Source of the DNA: Tetrastigma voinierianum
Lineage: Eukaryota; Streptophyta; Magnoliopsida; Vitales; Vitaceae
DNA: 64,000 bases
NCBI GenBank assembly: GCA_016808115.1
Contig: JAEQBH010006831.1
Span: 1-64,000 of the forward strand
Reading direction: 5' to 3'
The stretch's first letter is position 1. Each line of letters opens with the position of its first letter. The notes under the pieces are model-generated. The model ran no database searches. It saw only the letters and a list, made by a program, of their open reading frames with translations, and was not told the DNA's origin. Of this stretch, positions 33,860-46,020 are shown in pieces. The position numbers and the translations under genes are program-made.

Positions 33860-34740
33860 ATTCATTCATACAATTTTTAGTTTTGTTTTGTAATTTTGGG
33901 AGATCTTCCTCCCTTTTCAATAATAGAAGCTTTCATTTTGTTTCTTTCATTTTCTTTACTGTTTTCTTCATTCATGGCATGCTCAAGACTCACCATGAGT
34001 AAGTAGTAGTCTTCTTCTTGGGGTGAGGTGGATCTGATCCACCCCACCATGGTGACCAAAGGGGGCAGTTGTGCTTCAAACCAAAGATAAAGCTTTTATT
34101 TTTGTTTAGAGGCCTAAAGGTCGTGTGTACATCAATTGGAGACACCTTGTATAGGGCAGTAGTCCTGGTTTCCCCAAATATCTATCTCTGAGTCTCTCCT
34201 CTCTTCAACTAGTCTTCTTGGTACTTAGCAAGTCTGGATGGTATGTTGGGTGCTTAGAGCGCATACGATGACTTATGCGTAATAGATTGTTTCTTGTTCG
34301 AAAACCACCAAAGGGTTGAGTTGAGAACTTATTAGACCCCTCTAAAAGTTGGTAAGAATTTCTATACCATACACCTAGAATTTATGCTTAATATATATCA
34401 TGCAAGAGGACCAAGATACATAAAACCCCCTTTGAATCACCATGGTAGGGCGAATTTAGTGAATCAAGAAACTGGGACTTTCTTTATAATATTTTCTTAA
34501 AAAATCACCAATCATCACTTTTTCAAAGCATCCAAAAATTGAACTTTTAAATTCTGTTTTTAATTTTGATTTTAATAAAGTAATTAGATTAGATTAATTA
34601 AAAACCTAGGATTACAAAACCAGGAGAGGAATACCCATCCCAGTAAATGACCCTAGAGCCACTATGCCTACAATAGTTACGAGTACCCGGGGTTGGTTTT
34701 AAGTATTATAAATTTTTGTGATTCCTCTAGTTCCTAATCT
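33860..34740 (+). repeat. LTR-like repeat family X, copy 1
   Basis: It contains the family landmarks in order: a T-rich stretch with TTCATTCATGGCATG, CACCATGAGTAAGTAG, GATCC..CCACCATGGTGA, a TACTTAGCAAGTCTGGATGG segment, and the ending CCACTATGCCTACAATAG followed by TATTATAAATTTTTGTG. The same landmarks recur at 35940-36700 and 39790-40550, and inverted at 45950-46480. Confidence 0.65.
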
Positions 34741-35264
34741 AACCACCCGGCAAGGACAGAACCAAACCTACACAATATTTATGTGTGTGCGAGCGAGTGT
34801 GTGTGGAGATGGAAGTAAGCTAGATTAAAACTATAGAAAATCTGACACTTGAGAGGCATTACAAGGTTCCTAAAACGCTTAGGTGACTTGAATCCACCAA
34901 GGCTTAGGCCTGCCAATCTAGCTTAAATGGGTTCTATTTGATTAATTTACCTAAGAGGTCATCTAATTAATCATTCCAACCCAAACAAATACCCCTTATT
35001 TACTACCACCATTCGACCTTATGTAACCCATCAAAATGTCTTTATGCATAAAAATAAACTTAGAGCAAGGACGTAGAATTGTTGAATCTCATAATATTAT
35101 TTTAAAGTTGATTCATTCGACATCTTACTATAAAGAATCAACCACCACTATCGTATCCTAATAGCAAGTAATATTAAAGAGAGACGAGGGTTTAAGTCAT
35201 AACTTCTGCAGTCCTTTGTAATGTAAAATTCTATGAACTACGATAATGACTCAAAAGTAGACAT
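34741..35264. other. no supported gene
   Basis: Noncoding sequence following copy 1, with a (GT)n-like stretch near 34785-34804. It possibly continues the same repeat. Confidence 0.4.
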
Positions 35265-36700
35265 TTTCTTGGCTAAAAGCCCTTTTCTCAAAACACTTTC
35301 CGTTGCTAATTCCTCATAATTACCCAGCTTGCAAGTTGTTAAATCCCCGAACCTCAAAATTTATGTTTCTTGAGTACATGTGTGTTTAAAGAGGCTTTTA
35401 GGTATCTTCTGGCTCTTAGATTGCATGAGAATCGACAATGAGGCCCAGGATCTTAAGTTCAAGATTTTAAGCTAGCAGGACATGATTTGATCAAGTTTGA
35501 AGTGCAGAGCTTATGATTTGATGAGGGTGGAGTCGAAACAACGTGCAGTGAAGGTTCACCACACAGAGCCGGGGTGGGTACGAAATTTCGTGCCCCCGAC
35601 CCTAGGTACAGAGGCATGATACAAATTAAGCTCCCATGGGAGGGAGCTGGGGAGTGAGGAATTTTTGCTCCCTCGGCTCTATGGGTGCTAACATGTTCGT
35701 AAGTCAATTTTTTCACGATTTCTTTCCTTTTTCAATCCCGCACGTCTCTATTTGTAATATTTGGATTGAGAATCGAATTAACCTACCAAAATGGGCCCCT
35801 AAACAGTAAAAACATTCTATATAAGAGGGATGGTGATAAAAATAAGGAGGCTGACATTGTGAAATTTTTATTCAATAAAATTAGTTATTTCTTTTTACTT
35901 TGTTTCTCTCTATTTTTCTCTTTTTTCATACGAAAATAGGTTAGTTTTCCTCACCTATGGCTGCCATCTCTGACAATGAGTAAGTAGTTGCCCCTAATCT
36001 TTGAGATTTGGAGTGGATCCAAGCCCCCACCATGATGGATCCCAAGGGGGTATGCGTGTCTTGAAGATTCTTAATGAAGAGGAAGAAACTAGTATGAGTG
36101 TCGCTCAGGCAGCAGAGGTAAAGTCTTGGGTGCTCTCTAGGGGTTGAACGTGACACTCAACTTGTTAGATGACCCTAGGATGTATTCGACGAAGGAGTTT
36201 TTCATCGTTGTAGAGCATTGCCTTTCTTGATACTTAGCAAGTCCAACAGGTATATTAGAATGTTGTTGAGAAGATCCTTTCTCTAGTATGCACAACGAAG
36301 ATTGTCTCTTGTTTGGACTGTGAAAGAACCAAGGTGAAAGCATATCTAACGGCATATCAGGTATCACTACTCTATCCTACTCTTATAGTTTTGTGCTTAT
36401 TATAAATCGAAGTAAGAGAGGATTACCCTGAGCACCCCTTGGAACGATCATGTGTGTTTTCTTGGAGAAACCCGACCCGGGATACTTTAAAATTATGATT
36501 TCACAACCAAAGCAACTAACTTTCTCCTAAAAATCCAAACTTCACAATTGTAAAGAAAGATTTCAGAAGCAATTCACCCAAGATTACCAAACTAAGTAGA
36601 AGACTCATCCCAGAGGACGACCCTAAAACCACTATACCTACAAGTAGACTTGGCTACTAGTTAAGGTGGAATTATATTATTATAAATTTTTGTGCATTCC
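35265..36700 (+). repeat. LTR-like repeat family X, copy 2
   Basis: The left part (35265-35470: CTTGAGTACATGTGTG, GGCTTTTAGGTATCTTCTGG) is repeated in diverged form at 36770-36960. A TATA box stands at 35818. The right part carries CAATGAGTAAGTAGT, TGGATCCAAGCCCCCACCAT and the ending CCACTATACCTACAAGTAG then TTATAAATTTTTGTG. The combination of promoter, short leader and end signature suggests an LTR of roughly 1.4 kb. No pol of this family is present. Confidence 0.6.
35818..35825 (+). promoter_or_regulatory. TATA box in family X copy 2
   Basis: ATTCTATATAAGAGGGATGG lies 24 bp after GGGCCCCTAAACAG. An equivalent arrangement, GGGCCCCCAAGATG then CTTATATATAGGG, occurs at 39625-39660 in copy 3. 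Confidence 0.6.
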
Positions 36701-36744
36701 AAACCTGACCATAAGCGACGAATCAACTAGTGATAATAGATTAA

Positions 36745-38160
36745 AAAAGGACATTTTTACCTATTAAAAACATTTTTTCATAACCCTTTTTACGTTAAAT
36801 TATCATAATTAACTAATTTTGCATGTTGTCTGAGTCTAATCATAAATGTGCTTTTCTTGAGTTCTGGTGTGCTTTTAGGCCTTTTTAGGTACTTATTAAG
36901 CTCTTGGGTTCCACAAGGATAAGAAATGAGGACATTTTAGGGTCCTAAGTTCAAGTTTTGAAGCTTTGAGTTGAGATTCGATTTACTTAAAGCCTTAGAA
37001 GCATGATTGGATGAAGAAATGGAGGCGGGGAACTCCTTGGGGATTTTGCTCCCCCTGGTCTACCTCAAATGGAGTGCGAACTTGTTTATCACGAGATTTT
37101 AGCTTATGTTGATTTTCACACCCTTAGGGAGGGAGTGCAAAATTTTCGCATTGCTTGCCCAGGTGGTGTAAATTTGTATTTGAAGGAAAAAAAAATCAAT
37201 TGAATATATTCATTTTTTATCCTACAGCTCTTCGATTGGTATATTTGTGAAACTCCAATTTCCAAGGGTCATTTTTTTTTTTTTTTTGAACAGTGCCCAT
37301 GAACAGTAACTCAAACAGTACACAACACCATGCATTGTATCGAGTTTGTCATGTGGACAAATGCATCTTGTATTTGTCGCGCGATGCGTCGCGCTCGATA
37401 GCGCACTCTGCCCAAGTGCTCTAAAGGCGCCTGTCATTGCGCTTTTTACTCAGCGCGCCTAACGACCTGTGCAACACAAAATCTCTGTCGCGACATGAGG
37501 CTGAGCAATCTTTGTCACGACAAAGAATTCCCCGTCGTGATAGAAGACTTTAAAAGTGCATGGCGACATAAAACTATGAAGTCTGTGGTAATGAACTCCG
37601 TCGCATCGCGCGAGAATTACATCGTCGCGAGTCATTACCTACTTTACCGCGTATCATGGCGTTAGTGCGCCTGTCGTACCACCACATTCGCGACACCATT
37701 CTTTGTGTTGAACGAGGGCCTTCGGCCATGAACGCGGCTCTGTCGACCTTTGTCCACCATAGTGAAAGCGGGGGCTTTAAGAGCTCTGTTGCGCCAGAGA
37801 AAATCATTGTCGCGACCCAAGTCACACAAGATGCATGGGAACCCTGTCGCGACACAGGAAGACCGTGTCGATGTATAAAGCCGAGGCTTTATCGCACTTA
37901 GCGGTTGTCTTTGTCTGCGCACGTCCTGATCCCATGCACCTAGCTGCTACCTATCACAGAGGGAGGCCACTGTCGCGACGGACACGCTGTCGTGACCGAG
38001 ACTCAAAGCGGCCACTGTCTCTTGCTCCTCCAGTTTTCCTCTTTCCTTTTCCTTCCAGAGCATCCTAGATTTAATGTAATTTAGCCTTTTTATTACAAAG
38101 ACCTGGGAAATCCGAAAAACTTGCCAAATTGTATTAATCATACAAAATGAGTTAAATTAG
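36745..38160 (+). repeat. LTR-like repeat related to family X, with TGTCGCGACA array
   Basis: The start matches the left part of copy 2 (GCTTTTAGGCC then TTTTTAGGTACTTATTAAG). The middle holds a GTCGCGAC motif array (37370-37990) and GTATAAAGCCGAGGC (near 37872), a possible TATA box. It ends where the inverted family Z copy begins. Confidence 0.55.
37370..37990 (+). repeat. GTCGCGAC motif array
   Basis: Scattered copies of TGTCGCGACA, GTCGTGAC, TCGCGACAC and the related GCGCGATGCG lie over about 600 bp, more widely spaced and less regular than in elements A and B. The array makes this a local GC-rich island in AT-rich surroundings. Confidence 0.75.
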
Positions 38161-38199
38161 AACTCTTTGTTCATACACACATGAAACTAAAACTTACCC

Positions 38200-39605
38200 C
38201 AAACTTTGAAACACAAAACCAAAGGCAATATGGCCTTTTCTTCATAACTGAGGTCTTGGGTGAGCTTCATCCCTCGGCATACCTCCAGTACCTAAAAATG
38301 TTTTCCCACGACGGGGTGAGCAATGCCCAGTAGTTGAATTTTCCTACTAGGGCTACTCCCCACCTAAGCGTTCATACAATGGCAATCACACACATTCAAG
38401 TAAAATTATGCACATTCCTACTCGAATGTCTACATGCCATGCCTCATTCCTTGAGTCCTCACCGACTCCCTCACACATGCATTTGCCATGTATGAAATCT
38501 ATTCCGAAAACAAAGGACAATCTCCGATTTCAAAATTTATTGGTTTACCCTCCGATATAACTTAGTAGTCATACTCCGATAAATATTTTTGTGGACAACC
38601 CTTCGATATAATATAGTGGACATACTCCGATAAATATTTGTGGACAACCCTCTGATATAATTTCTCCAAAATCATGTCATGCACACACCCATTACTCTAC
38701 AGTTGTCCCGTGCATATGAAATGCAAATGTCATTTCCATACCACCATGTTACTATATATCATATGCATGGCACAACATAATTTACACACAAACATCACAC
38801 GTGGACCAATAACAGTCTGAAAACCACTCCCAAGACTACCTAAAATAGTCCCTAAAATCCAACATTTAGTCCCAAATCTTTGGGACTGCAATGCACGGTC
38901 GTTCCGGCCCCAACTATCTCAACCATTGGAATGGCTCTTAGACAAGAATCAACCCAAGTAGGAGAAAACCCCTACCTCTTGGAGTTTTTCGAAACTCCTC
39001 GTTTCCGGTCTCTACTTGTAGCTTGTCGTGAGGAAGGACTTTTCCTCTTGCTTCTCCGGAAACCGACGGTTTGATCGTCGGAAAATTTAGAGGGAAGGTA
39101 GAGCTTCTCTCTCTACTTCTTCTTCTCTTTCTTTCCTCTCTCTCTCTTCTCCTCCTCCCATCTAAGCTTGTCCAACATGATCAAGCCGGGAGTGTCCTCC
39201 CTGCCACACGCGTCAACCTCCTATTCGTTCCCTTGGATTTTCTTATCCTCTTATCCAAACTCTTTGATTTCCTTCCTATCAAGTGCGTGACACATGTCAC
39301 ACATGGGCCCCACTTAGGCTCTTTTTGCTTCTGACTTGTTTGCTCTCCATTTTGACACGTGGCTCTCAATGTGTTCACCCAAACAAAAAGGCTAAGTGTC
39401 AATCGTGACTCTAAGTGTCTCGAAAAGTGAAATTCTATTGTCTCGAATTAGAAGAAGTAACTAAATCTCGAGATGATTCCAACAAAGGAAGTCCGTCTTA
39501 TCATTAGAGATCTAGGAAAATTTCTAGATTTTCAAACTGCAAATTACCATTTTACCCTTTCTCAGAAAATTGAATTTTCTCAGGTTTTACAATATTTATG
39601 ATTTA
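38200..39605 (-). repeat. family Z LTR-like repeat, inverted copy, 3'-truncated
   Basis: The reverse complement starts CTGAGAAAATTCAATTTTCTG then GTAAAATGGTAATTTGC, parallel to 43720-43760 and 58885-58930. Shared later parts are a GA-rich tract (39100-39160), a TCCGGAAACCGACGG region, GTTGTCCACAAATATTTATC repeats (38540-38660) and AGGAAAATTCAACTACTGGGC near the end. It stops before the full end seen in the plus copies. Confidence 0.75.
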
Positions 39606-39624
39606 GGATCATTGTAACTTTCCT

Positions 39625-40560
39625 AATGGGCCCCCAAGATGTAAAATCAACCCTTATATATAGGGTTATTGACCAAAAAAGAATTATGTAGTTGTAGTTG
39701 GAGAATTTACTATTGTTCTTCAATATTTTAATAAAGTTTTATTTTCTTTCAAGTTTGTGCACTTTTTTTAGTGTCTTCATACTCCATGGATGCTATCACA
39801 CAAACCATGAGTGAGTAGACCTTCTAGTCTCAAGGTTTGGTAGATCCAAGCCTCCCACCATGGTGATCAATAAGGGGTAGATCGAGTCGAACACTAAGAT
39901 AAGAGGAAATTCTTATTTGTTTTTCGTTTAGGATGCATGTGATATGTCTCGGGACCAATCCTAGGGCATCTTTGATGTCGTTAGGATCCCTTGACATACT
40001 CTAGAAGGACTTTCTCATCTCTTGTCATGTATTCTTCTTGATACTTGGCAAGTCCAACTGGTATATTGAATTGTTGTTGAGAATATCCTTACCCTTTATG
40101 CCCTGTTTAGATTGTCTTGTCTAGACCTCAAAAGAGCCAAATTGAGAGCCTATCTGTCATTCAATTAGTTATCATAGACTATCCTTCTCCTATAACCTAT
40201 GCTTAATAATAAATCCATGAAGAGGATTGCCTAAGTGGGGTGTGATAGAGGGGCTATATGTTGTCCTCATCACCCACTCGCTTAGGAACCCCATAAATAC
40301 TCCTTAGGAACCCCGTAAAACCGAGTCCCGATATCTCTAATAATTTGAATTACAACAAATCAACCAACCAACCAATCTCTCAAAAACATTATTTTTACTT
40401 TAAAAAGAAGATTTTTACCAGAAAGCTAAGAAAGACTACCAAACCAAGTAGAAAACCCATCCTAGTAGACAACCCTAAAGCCACTATACCTACAAGTAGC
40501 CTTGGCTACACGCTAGGTAGGATTTAGGTCTTTTAAATTTTTGTGACTCCGACCTACACA
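39625..40560 (+). repeat. LTR-like repeat family X, copy 3 (5'-truncated)
   Basis: A TATA-like box CTTATATATAGGG at about 39648 is followed by a T-rich leader, AACCATGAGTGAGTAGACC, TAGATCCAAGCCTCCCACCA and the ending CCACTATACCTACAAGTAGC. TTTTAAATTTTTGTGACTCC follows. The left side abuts the inverted family Z copy. Confidence 0.65.
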
Positions 40561-40569
40561 TCATCAAGC

Positions 40570-42029
40570 AACAAATCAACTTGTGTTTATAATTTAACAA
40601 GATAGTTTTACCACTTATTATGATTACTTATCCAATCTTTAAGTTTCAAATCCTACATATTATGTGATTAACTATCATATTCTAACTCCAATGAGTATAT
40701 GTGGAATTCCATTAAATGAATTAATGCAACCATAAATTTCATGATCATATGTCCTATATGTTATCTAAGGGGACACACTATCATCCTAATCCCTAAGATA
40801 CTATAGTTCATTTATTGAGAATACTTATTTCCATTGTTGTGATGTGCCCTAGGGAAATAGTGTGATCATTCGCATTTTACATTTCATTAAGAGGAATCTT
40901 ATCCCATTGATAGTTAATTCCACTTGTGGTCATCGAGTGCATGACTTGATAGTAGAACCTTAGGGTTGACATGGAATACTATTCTAAATGTCCCTAGTCG
41001 GTCGTTATTAGGGGAGCAATAATGAATTAAACTAGCGTGAAGCATGACATATGATCATGTTCTATTGATCATGGATATGTGATATCAAGTCAACTCATAG
41101 TTACATGTCAGAACATCAGATTGGACCGACTCCATTATGAGAATATTACACGGATTTAATGTGATGTTTTTCTTTTTAGTCTTTAGACCTAAAATCATCA
41201 TAGATCCCTTACGTTGAGGAAATTCATGTTTTGACATAGTCACCATCTATAATAGGTGGTAATAGCTGCACTATAGTTGGATATAGAATGAATCATACAA
41301 AGGGAGATAAGTGGATCATAAAGAATTTGTCCCTCTATTTAGAGAGATCCTTGTGCCCCTCAATGAGTGAAACTACAAAATTCATGGTTGTGCTCAAATG
41401 AATTAATAAGGGTTATTAATTTCATTTCTATTGTCAGTCTACTTTGAGGTCGCGAAATTGTATGATTGAACTTTACAATGTTGACTTAATCCATGCATTG
41501 TATTCAATTGAGATATCATATAAAAGGACTATGACGCTCACTACGACTAAGTTAAGGCCGACCATAGACATCCATATAATTTGAGTGATCATTTTGGCTC
41601 ACATATTGCTTATGATTGCGGGACTTAACTAGGTTTTGAGCCAAGTACCAACATTATGTGGACCTATAGGGTTACATACTTAGAATGGATTAGAAACCAA
41701 GCCTTTGACTGAAGGAATCGCCTCGTGACACTTCCTTTTTACAAAGAGGCAACTAGGGTTTATGAGATACAATATGTGTGCTGGCACACATTCGTCTCTC
41801 AAGATTTTCAAAAGGTTTGTTCATGTGCATACTTGTGGAGGGTGTGAGTCCATTCGCTACACCTTTCAGTCCAAGAAGGAAGGTCTTCACAAATGTATGA
41901 GGCTACAAAGGAAGAATATTTCAGCGAAAATGAGGTAATTTTATGTCTCTAAACTGATTAATCGAATCACATGGATCCTTGGATGGATTTGTAGAAATTA
42001 ATTTTTTTATTTTCCACAACTTCTTTTTG
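40570..42029. repeat. family Y / copia-LTR-like sequence
   Basis: The first 300 bp resemble 28050-28280 (ATGAATTAATGCAACCATAA, TATGTCCTATATGTTATC, GAGAATACTTATTTCC). The rest (40860-42020) is noncoding text of a type common in copia LTRs, ending near TTTTTGGTACAATGCCCCC, which loosely resembles an initiator-Met-type primer site. Boundaries are not defined. Confidence 0.4.
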
Positions 42030-42538
42030 GTACAATGCCCCCAACAACCACTATCTTTATTAATAGTAACCTAATTTACAAAGATATGTGGCCACTTTGC
42101 TGTCCCACCTATGTGATACCTCGCTAAACTTCAACATAAAATTTTTAAGGTTGCGAGTTCATACAATATAGTAGCGTAGTGAATCATGATAATTGATAGC
42201 CTTCCATCATGGTTGATTATAGGTCTTGTATAATGTTCATTACATACAATAGTGCACTCACTATGGAGAGCCATCCCGAGGACCAAGACAAGTTATCCCT
42301 TCAATTAAGAGGTGCACTACAGTCTGTATAACATGATTAATTGAGGAAAACTTATCTATTTACAAGGAACCCATGACTTGTATCCTCCTTGCAACTCTAA
42401 ATACACCCAAAGTCATGTATAATGTAAAGATACAGTCTCAATGCTCAACTCACTATGTATACATAAAAGGGATAGAAACAGGGTCAACTGAGTAAGAATT
42501 TGTTAGAAAATATCATACTTCTGGAGCTCAATTTAACA
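42030..42538 (-). repeat. copia-type LTR fragment
   Basis: On the minus strand TAGGGCAAGTAGGAGT, a typical Ty1/copia polypurine tract, is followed at 42538 by TGTTAAATTGAGCTCC, a plausible LTR opening. The sequence further left matches the other family Y copies. Confidence 0.5.
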
Positions 42539-42850
42539 ACTCCTACTTGCCCTACATTAGACACAGAAGAAAGACATGCTTTATAGTCACTTCACCTCTC
42601 TAAACCATGTCATAAAGAAAATGGTACTTCCTATTTAAGTATTTTCCTAGCAAATGGTACTTCAATTCATTAGACCATATGTCACCCTCCAATTTCCATC
42701 AAATAAGATCTTGGATGACACAACCAAAGGGGCTATTTGAAAGCAAAAGGCCTTTCTACTGGGTGCAACAAAACCTTAAATACTATACCTATGCATCAAG
42801 GTAGACTTGTAAGAGTCTGCGTCAAACTAAAAATCAAATTCTCAATACTC
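42539..42850 (-). pseudogene. Ty1/copia RNase H C-terminal remnant
   Basis: The minus strand reads KYLNRKYHFLYDMV, a stop, then RGEVTIKHV. This resembles the C-terminal RNase H motif of copia elements, where a His-Phe-(Leu/Ile)-Arg-Asp-Met-Val stretch precedes a Gly-Glu-Val strand. It lies about 50 bp before the copia-like polypurine tract, the expected distance for a shortened 3' end. Upstream text could include the KSTSG segment (DSYKSTL near 42820). Only this short motif supports the call. Confidence 0.4.
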
Positions 42851-43710
42851 AATGAATAGAAAATCATCACAAAGATTAACAAGTATATAATCCTTTATTA
42901 TCATAAGATGCTTAAGTATATGCTTAACATTTGTCTAAGACCTTAATCATGAAAAGAACTAATATATTCACCCTATTCTTTTAGAAAAGCAAATTTCTTA
43001 TCTAGCATATAATATCAAACACTTAAGGTTACAATAGAGGCATAGAATTCGACGTTAATGCGATCCCTCCCCTCAAATTTCTAAAGACACTAATATTGAG
43101 AAAGATAACTTCATAACTAAAGCATAACAAACCATTCTTCTAGTTATGTATCATATACTTGACCGTATGTGTCATAAGGTAAGAGAAATAGTATAATTTT
43201 CCTATTCTTGCAATCTTAAAGGCCTTGAACCCAAATATATTGCATCCCTTATATATTTTTATTTAGAATTGAGTAATAATCTTGATTGATAACAATAATT
43301 ATATAATCCTAATGATCAGTACATTGTCATCTTCCTATAAGATCTATAAGCGTATATGCTGTCGTATCCCATTTATGAGATACAATGAATACGAGAATTC
43401 TAATTTAATTGATGTGGATACTATTGAAAAGGTTGTCCACAATTGAAGCATCATTTCAAACTATAACCTTTAGTTGTCTTGTAAACTAATATACACCAAC
43501 AACTTTTATCTCCTCACGTGCTTATACAAGACTCAAACTATGTTAGGATACAAAGATTATAATCTTACCTTCATAACTCGTTACCTAAAATGAGCACAAA
43601 CATTGCTCATCACTACATTATAATTTGTGGGATTTAAAAATCCCATTATGATGAGGAAATGGTGTATTAGAAATCTAAAATGGTACACACTTAACATTAA
43701 AGATTCTTAG
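42851..43710. other. no supported feature
   Basis: AT-rich noncoding DNA. It may be decayed copia pol on the minus strand, but no motif is clear. Confidence 0.4.
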
Positions 43711-45508
43711 TGCAAGACCCCAGAAAATTCTAATTTTCTGAAAAATGATAAAATGGTAATTTCGGTCAAAATCCGGAATTTTTATAGATCTCAGATGACG
43801 AAACGGGCTTCACTGTTGGAATCGTCTCATGAAATCTAGTTACTACCGCCACCTCGAGACAAATGGAATTTCACAAAGCAGGCACCTAAGCTGCATGAAA
43901 CACTTGGCACATTGTGAGTGGCCCAAGAGATGCCACGTGTCATATGTAAAATGAGTCAAACATAAGCTCAAATGGGACCCATGAGAGACATGTGGCAACA
44001 TGTGATTGGGTGAAAATCCATGGTAGATGGATAAGTGGATAGGGTGTAATCTAAAGAGCCAATTAGAATGGGACATGTGGCAAGTGAGAGGACATCTCAT
44101 TTGACCCCTATCTTCTCCCAACCGGTTTGGGTGGGAAAAAGGGAAAGAGAGAGAGAAAGAGAGAGAAAGAAGTCTACCTTCTCTCTAAATTTCATGATGA
44201 TCGGTCTATCAAATTCCGGTGAGACAAGAGGCAAAGTTGATCCCCACAATAAGAGCTACGCGTGGGTACTGGTATTGTGAAGTTTCGGCAACTTCGGGAG
44301 GTAGGGTTTTTCTCCTACTTGATTTATTCTTTGGCTAAGAGTCGTTTTAATGGTTAGGGATGTTTGGGGGCCTGAATGGCCATTCTTTCGGGTCCAAAAG
44401 CTTGGACTGAGTGGCGAAATCCCTATAGTGGTTTTGGACAGTCCCGAAATTGACCGTGGACTGTATATGTTGCTTGTGTGTTGATATGTTATTGCTATGC
44501 TTGAATAACATGTTGTGTTGTTGGCATGATGCCTTGGGCAGTTCCAAGATGGACTGTCGGTTTGTTTATTAGCCCATGTGAGCTAATTTTGAGTGTTATT
44601 TCTATGAATGAATAACATGTTGCTTTGTGTGAATTTTGTTAATATATGCATGTTTGATATATTAACATGAATTATTATGAAATGGCATATTGCATTTCAT
44701 ATGCACCGGGGTAACCTAGAATAGTAGGTATGGGTGCATGACATGAAAAACATGGTTGTCAAATGAATTTCATGGGAAGATTTTCCAAATACTGTTTTCT
44801 GAGAGTTGTCCAACAAGCCATCTCTTGAGGATGACCCATGACTGTTTCGGAGAGTTATCCAACAATTCACCTTGGAGGGTTGTCCAATAGAATTTTATCG
44901 GAAAATTAGTATTATGTTTTCAAGAATAAAAACTTTTGGTTTTGAAAATAGTGTTTTCTCACACTTGGCTTAGGCATGCGTGAAGGAATCAGAGAGGGCT
45001 CTAGAAGTGGGAAAGGGCAGTCACATTCTCATCCCAACATGTATTATTCGAGCAAAGAATCATGAATTTATTTGAATGTGTGTTTCTGTTATCGCATGAG
45101 CACTTAGGTGGGGAGTAAACCCAATGTGAAAATTCAACTACCGGCATCGCTTCACCTCGTCGTGATCCCCTTCGTACAAGGAGTATTCAGGATGACGGCA
45201 CTCACTAGAGGCCGCGTTTGAGAAGAAAGCCGACTTTTGCGGTTCGAGCAATATATTTTGTAAACATGTATGAAAATACTTTTTTATTTAGACATGCTGC
45301 TTGTATAAGAGTGTAATTAACCCTCAAACTATCAGAATATAGTTGATTATATTTGGTGAGTATGGATGTATGGGCCGACGCGGCCATTTTTACTCATGTT
45401 TCAGTCTCGGTGGAGAGACACTCATTTTGTAAGCATTGAGACACTCACGGCTACATGTATTCCACGGATTGACGGGTTGTCAACCCAACTCCCCGAGTCA
45501 TGCCACAC
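43711..45508 (+). repeat. family Z LTR-like repeat, plus copy 1
   Basis: It opens TGCAAGACCCCAGAAAATTC and runs about 1.8 kb. Landmarks shared with 58882-60690 include AAATGGTAATTT, GGAATCGTCTCATGAAATCTA, a GA-rich tract, TAACATGAATT, GGTGCATGACAT, repeated GTTGTCCAACA phrases, TTAGGTGGGGAGTAAA and GACGGGTTGTCAAC near the end. No coding capacity. The TGYAAGACCCC opening is common in gypsy LTRs, so a solo LTR is likely. Confidence 0.75.
44133..44171 (+). repeat. GA-rich tract in family Z copy
   Basis: GGGAAAGAGAGAGAGAAAGA and the following GAGAGAAAGAAG. CT/GA tracts are found at the corresponding place in the other two copies. Confidence 0.85.
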
Positions 45509-45510
45509 TT

Positions 45511-45555
45511 AGTATACTGCATAAGTGGAACTATCTTCTAATGCATCCTTCAATT

Positions 45556-45625
<70 letters not shown>

Positions 45626-46020
45626 TGGTTTGTCCTATGTCAGGTGGTTTAGATTTAGGAACTCAAGGAAACACAAAAATTTATAATACCTAGTTCCAAA
45701 CCCGGATAACCTGCAACTTAAACATTTAACATTCTAGATTCTTAGTATATCGTGCATAAGTGGAACTAATGCATCCTCCAATTTATATCATTGATTGCCT
45801 TATTCTTTATCATGTATTTTCATTACAAATATGATGCTTGTAACAAAAAAAAAACTTCTATTCATCTTGACCAAAATCCTATACAAATATTCTAAACTAA
45901 TAAAACCTCGTGTGTGTGTGTATATAATGTGGTGAGAATGGTTCGTCCTATATCGGGTGGTTTAGATTTAGGAGCTTAAGGAAGCAAAAAAATTTATAAT
46001 ACCCAGTTCCAACTTCGGGT
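45511..46020 (+). repeat. ~215-bp local duplication flanking a microsatellite
   Basis: Copy 1 (about 45511-45710) has GCATAAGTGGAACT, ATGCATCCTTCAATTTAT, then (AT)n, then GGTGGTTTAGATTTAGGA and AATTTATAATACC. Copy 2 (about 45738-46015) has the same modules in the same order, but a (GT)n-TATATA tract replaces the long (AT)n and extra sequence sits in between. Confidence 0.8.
45561..45622 (+). repeat. (AT)n microsatellite
   Basis: About 31 uninterrupted AT units. Confidence 0.97.
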
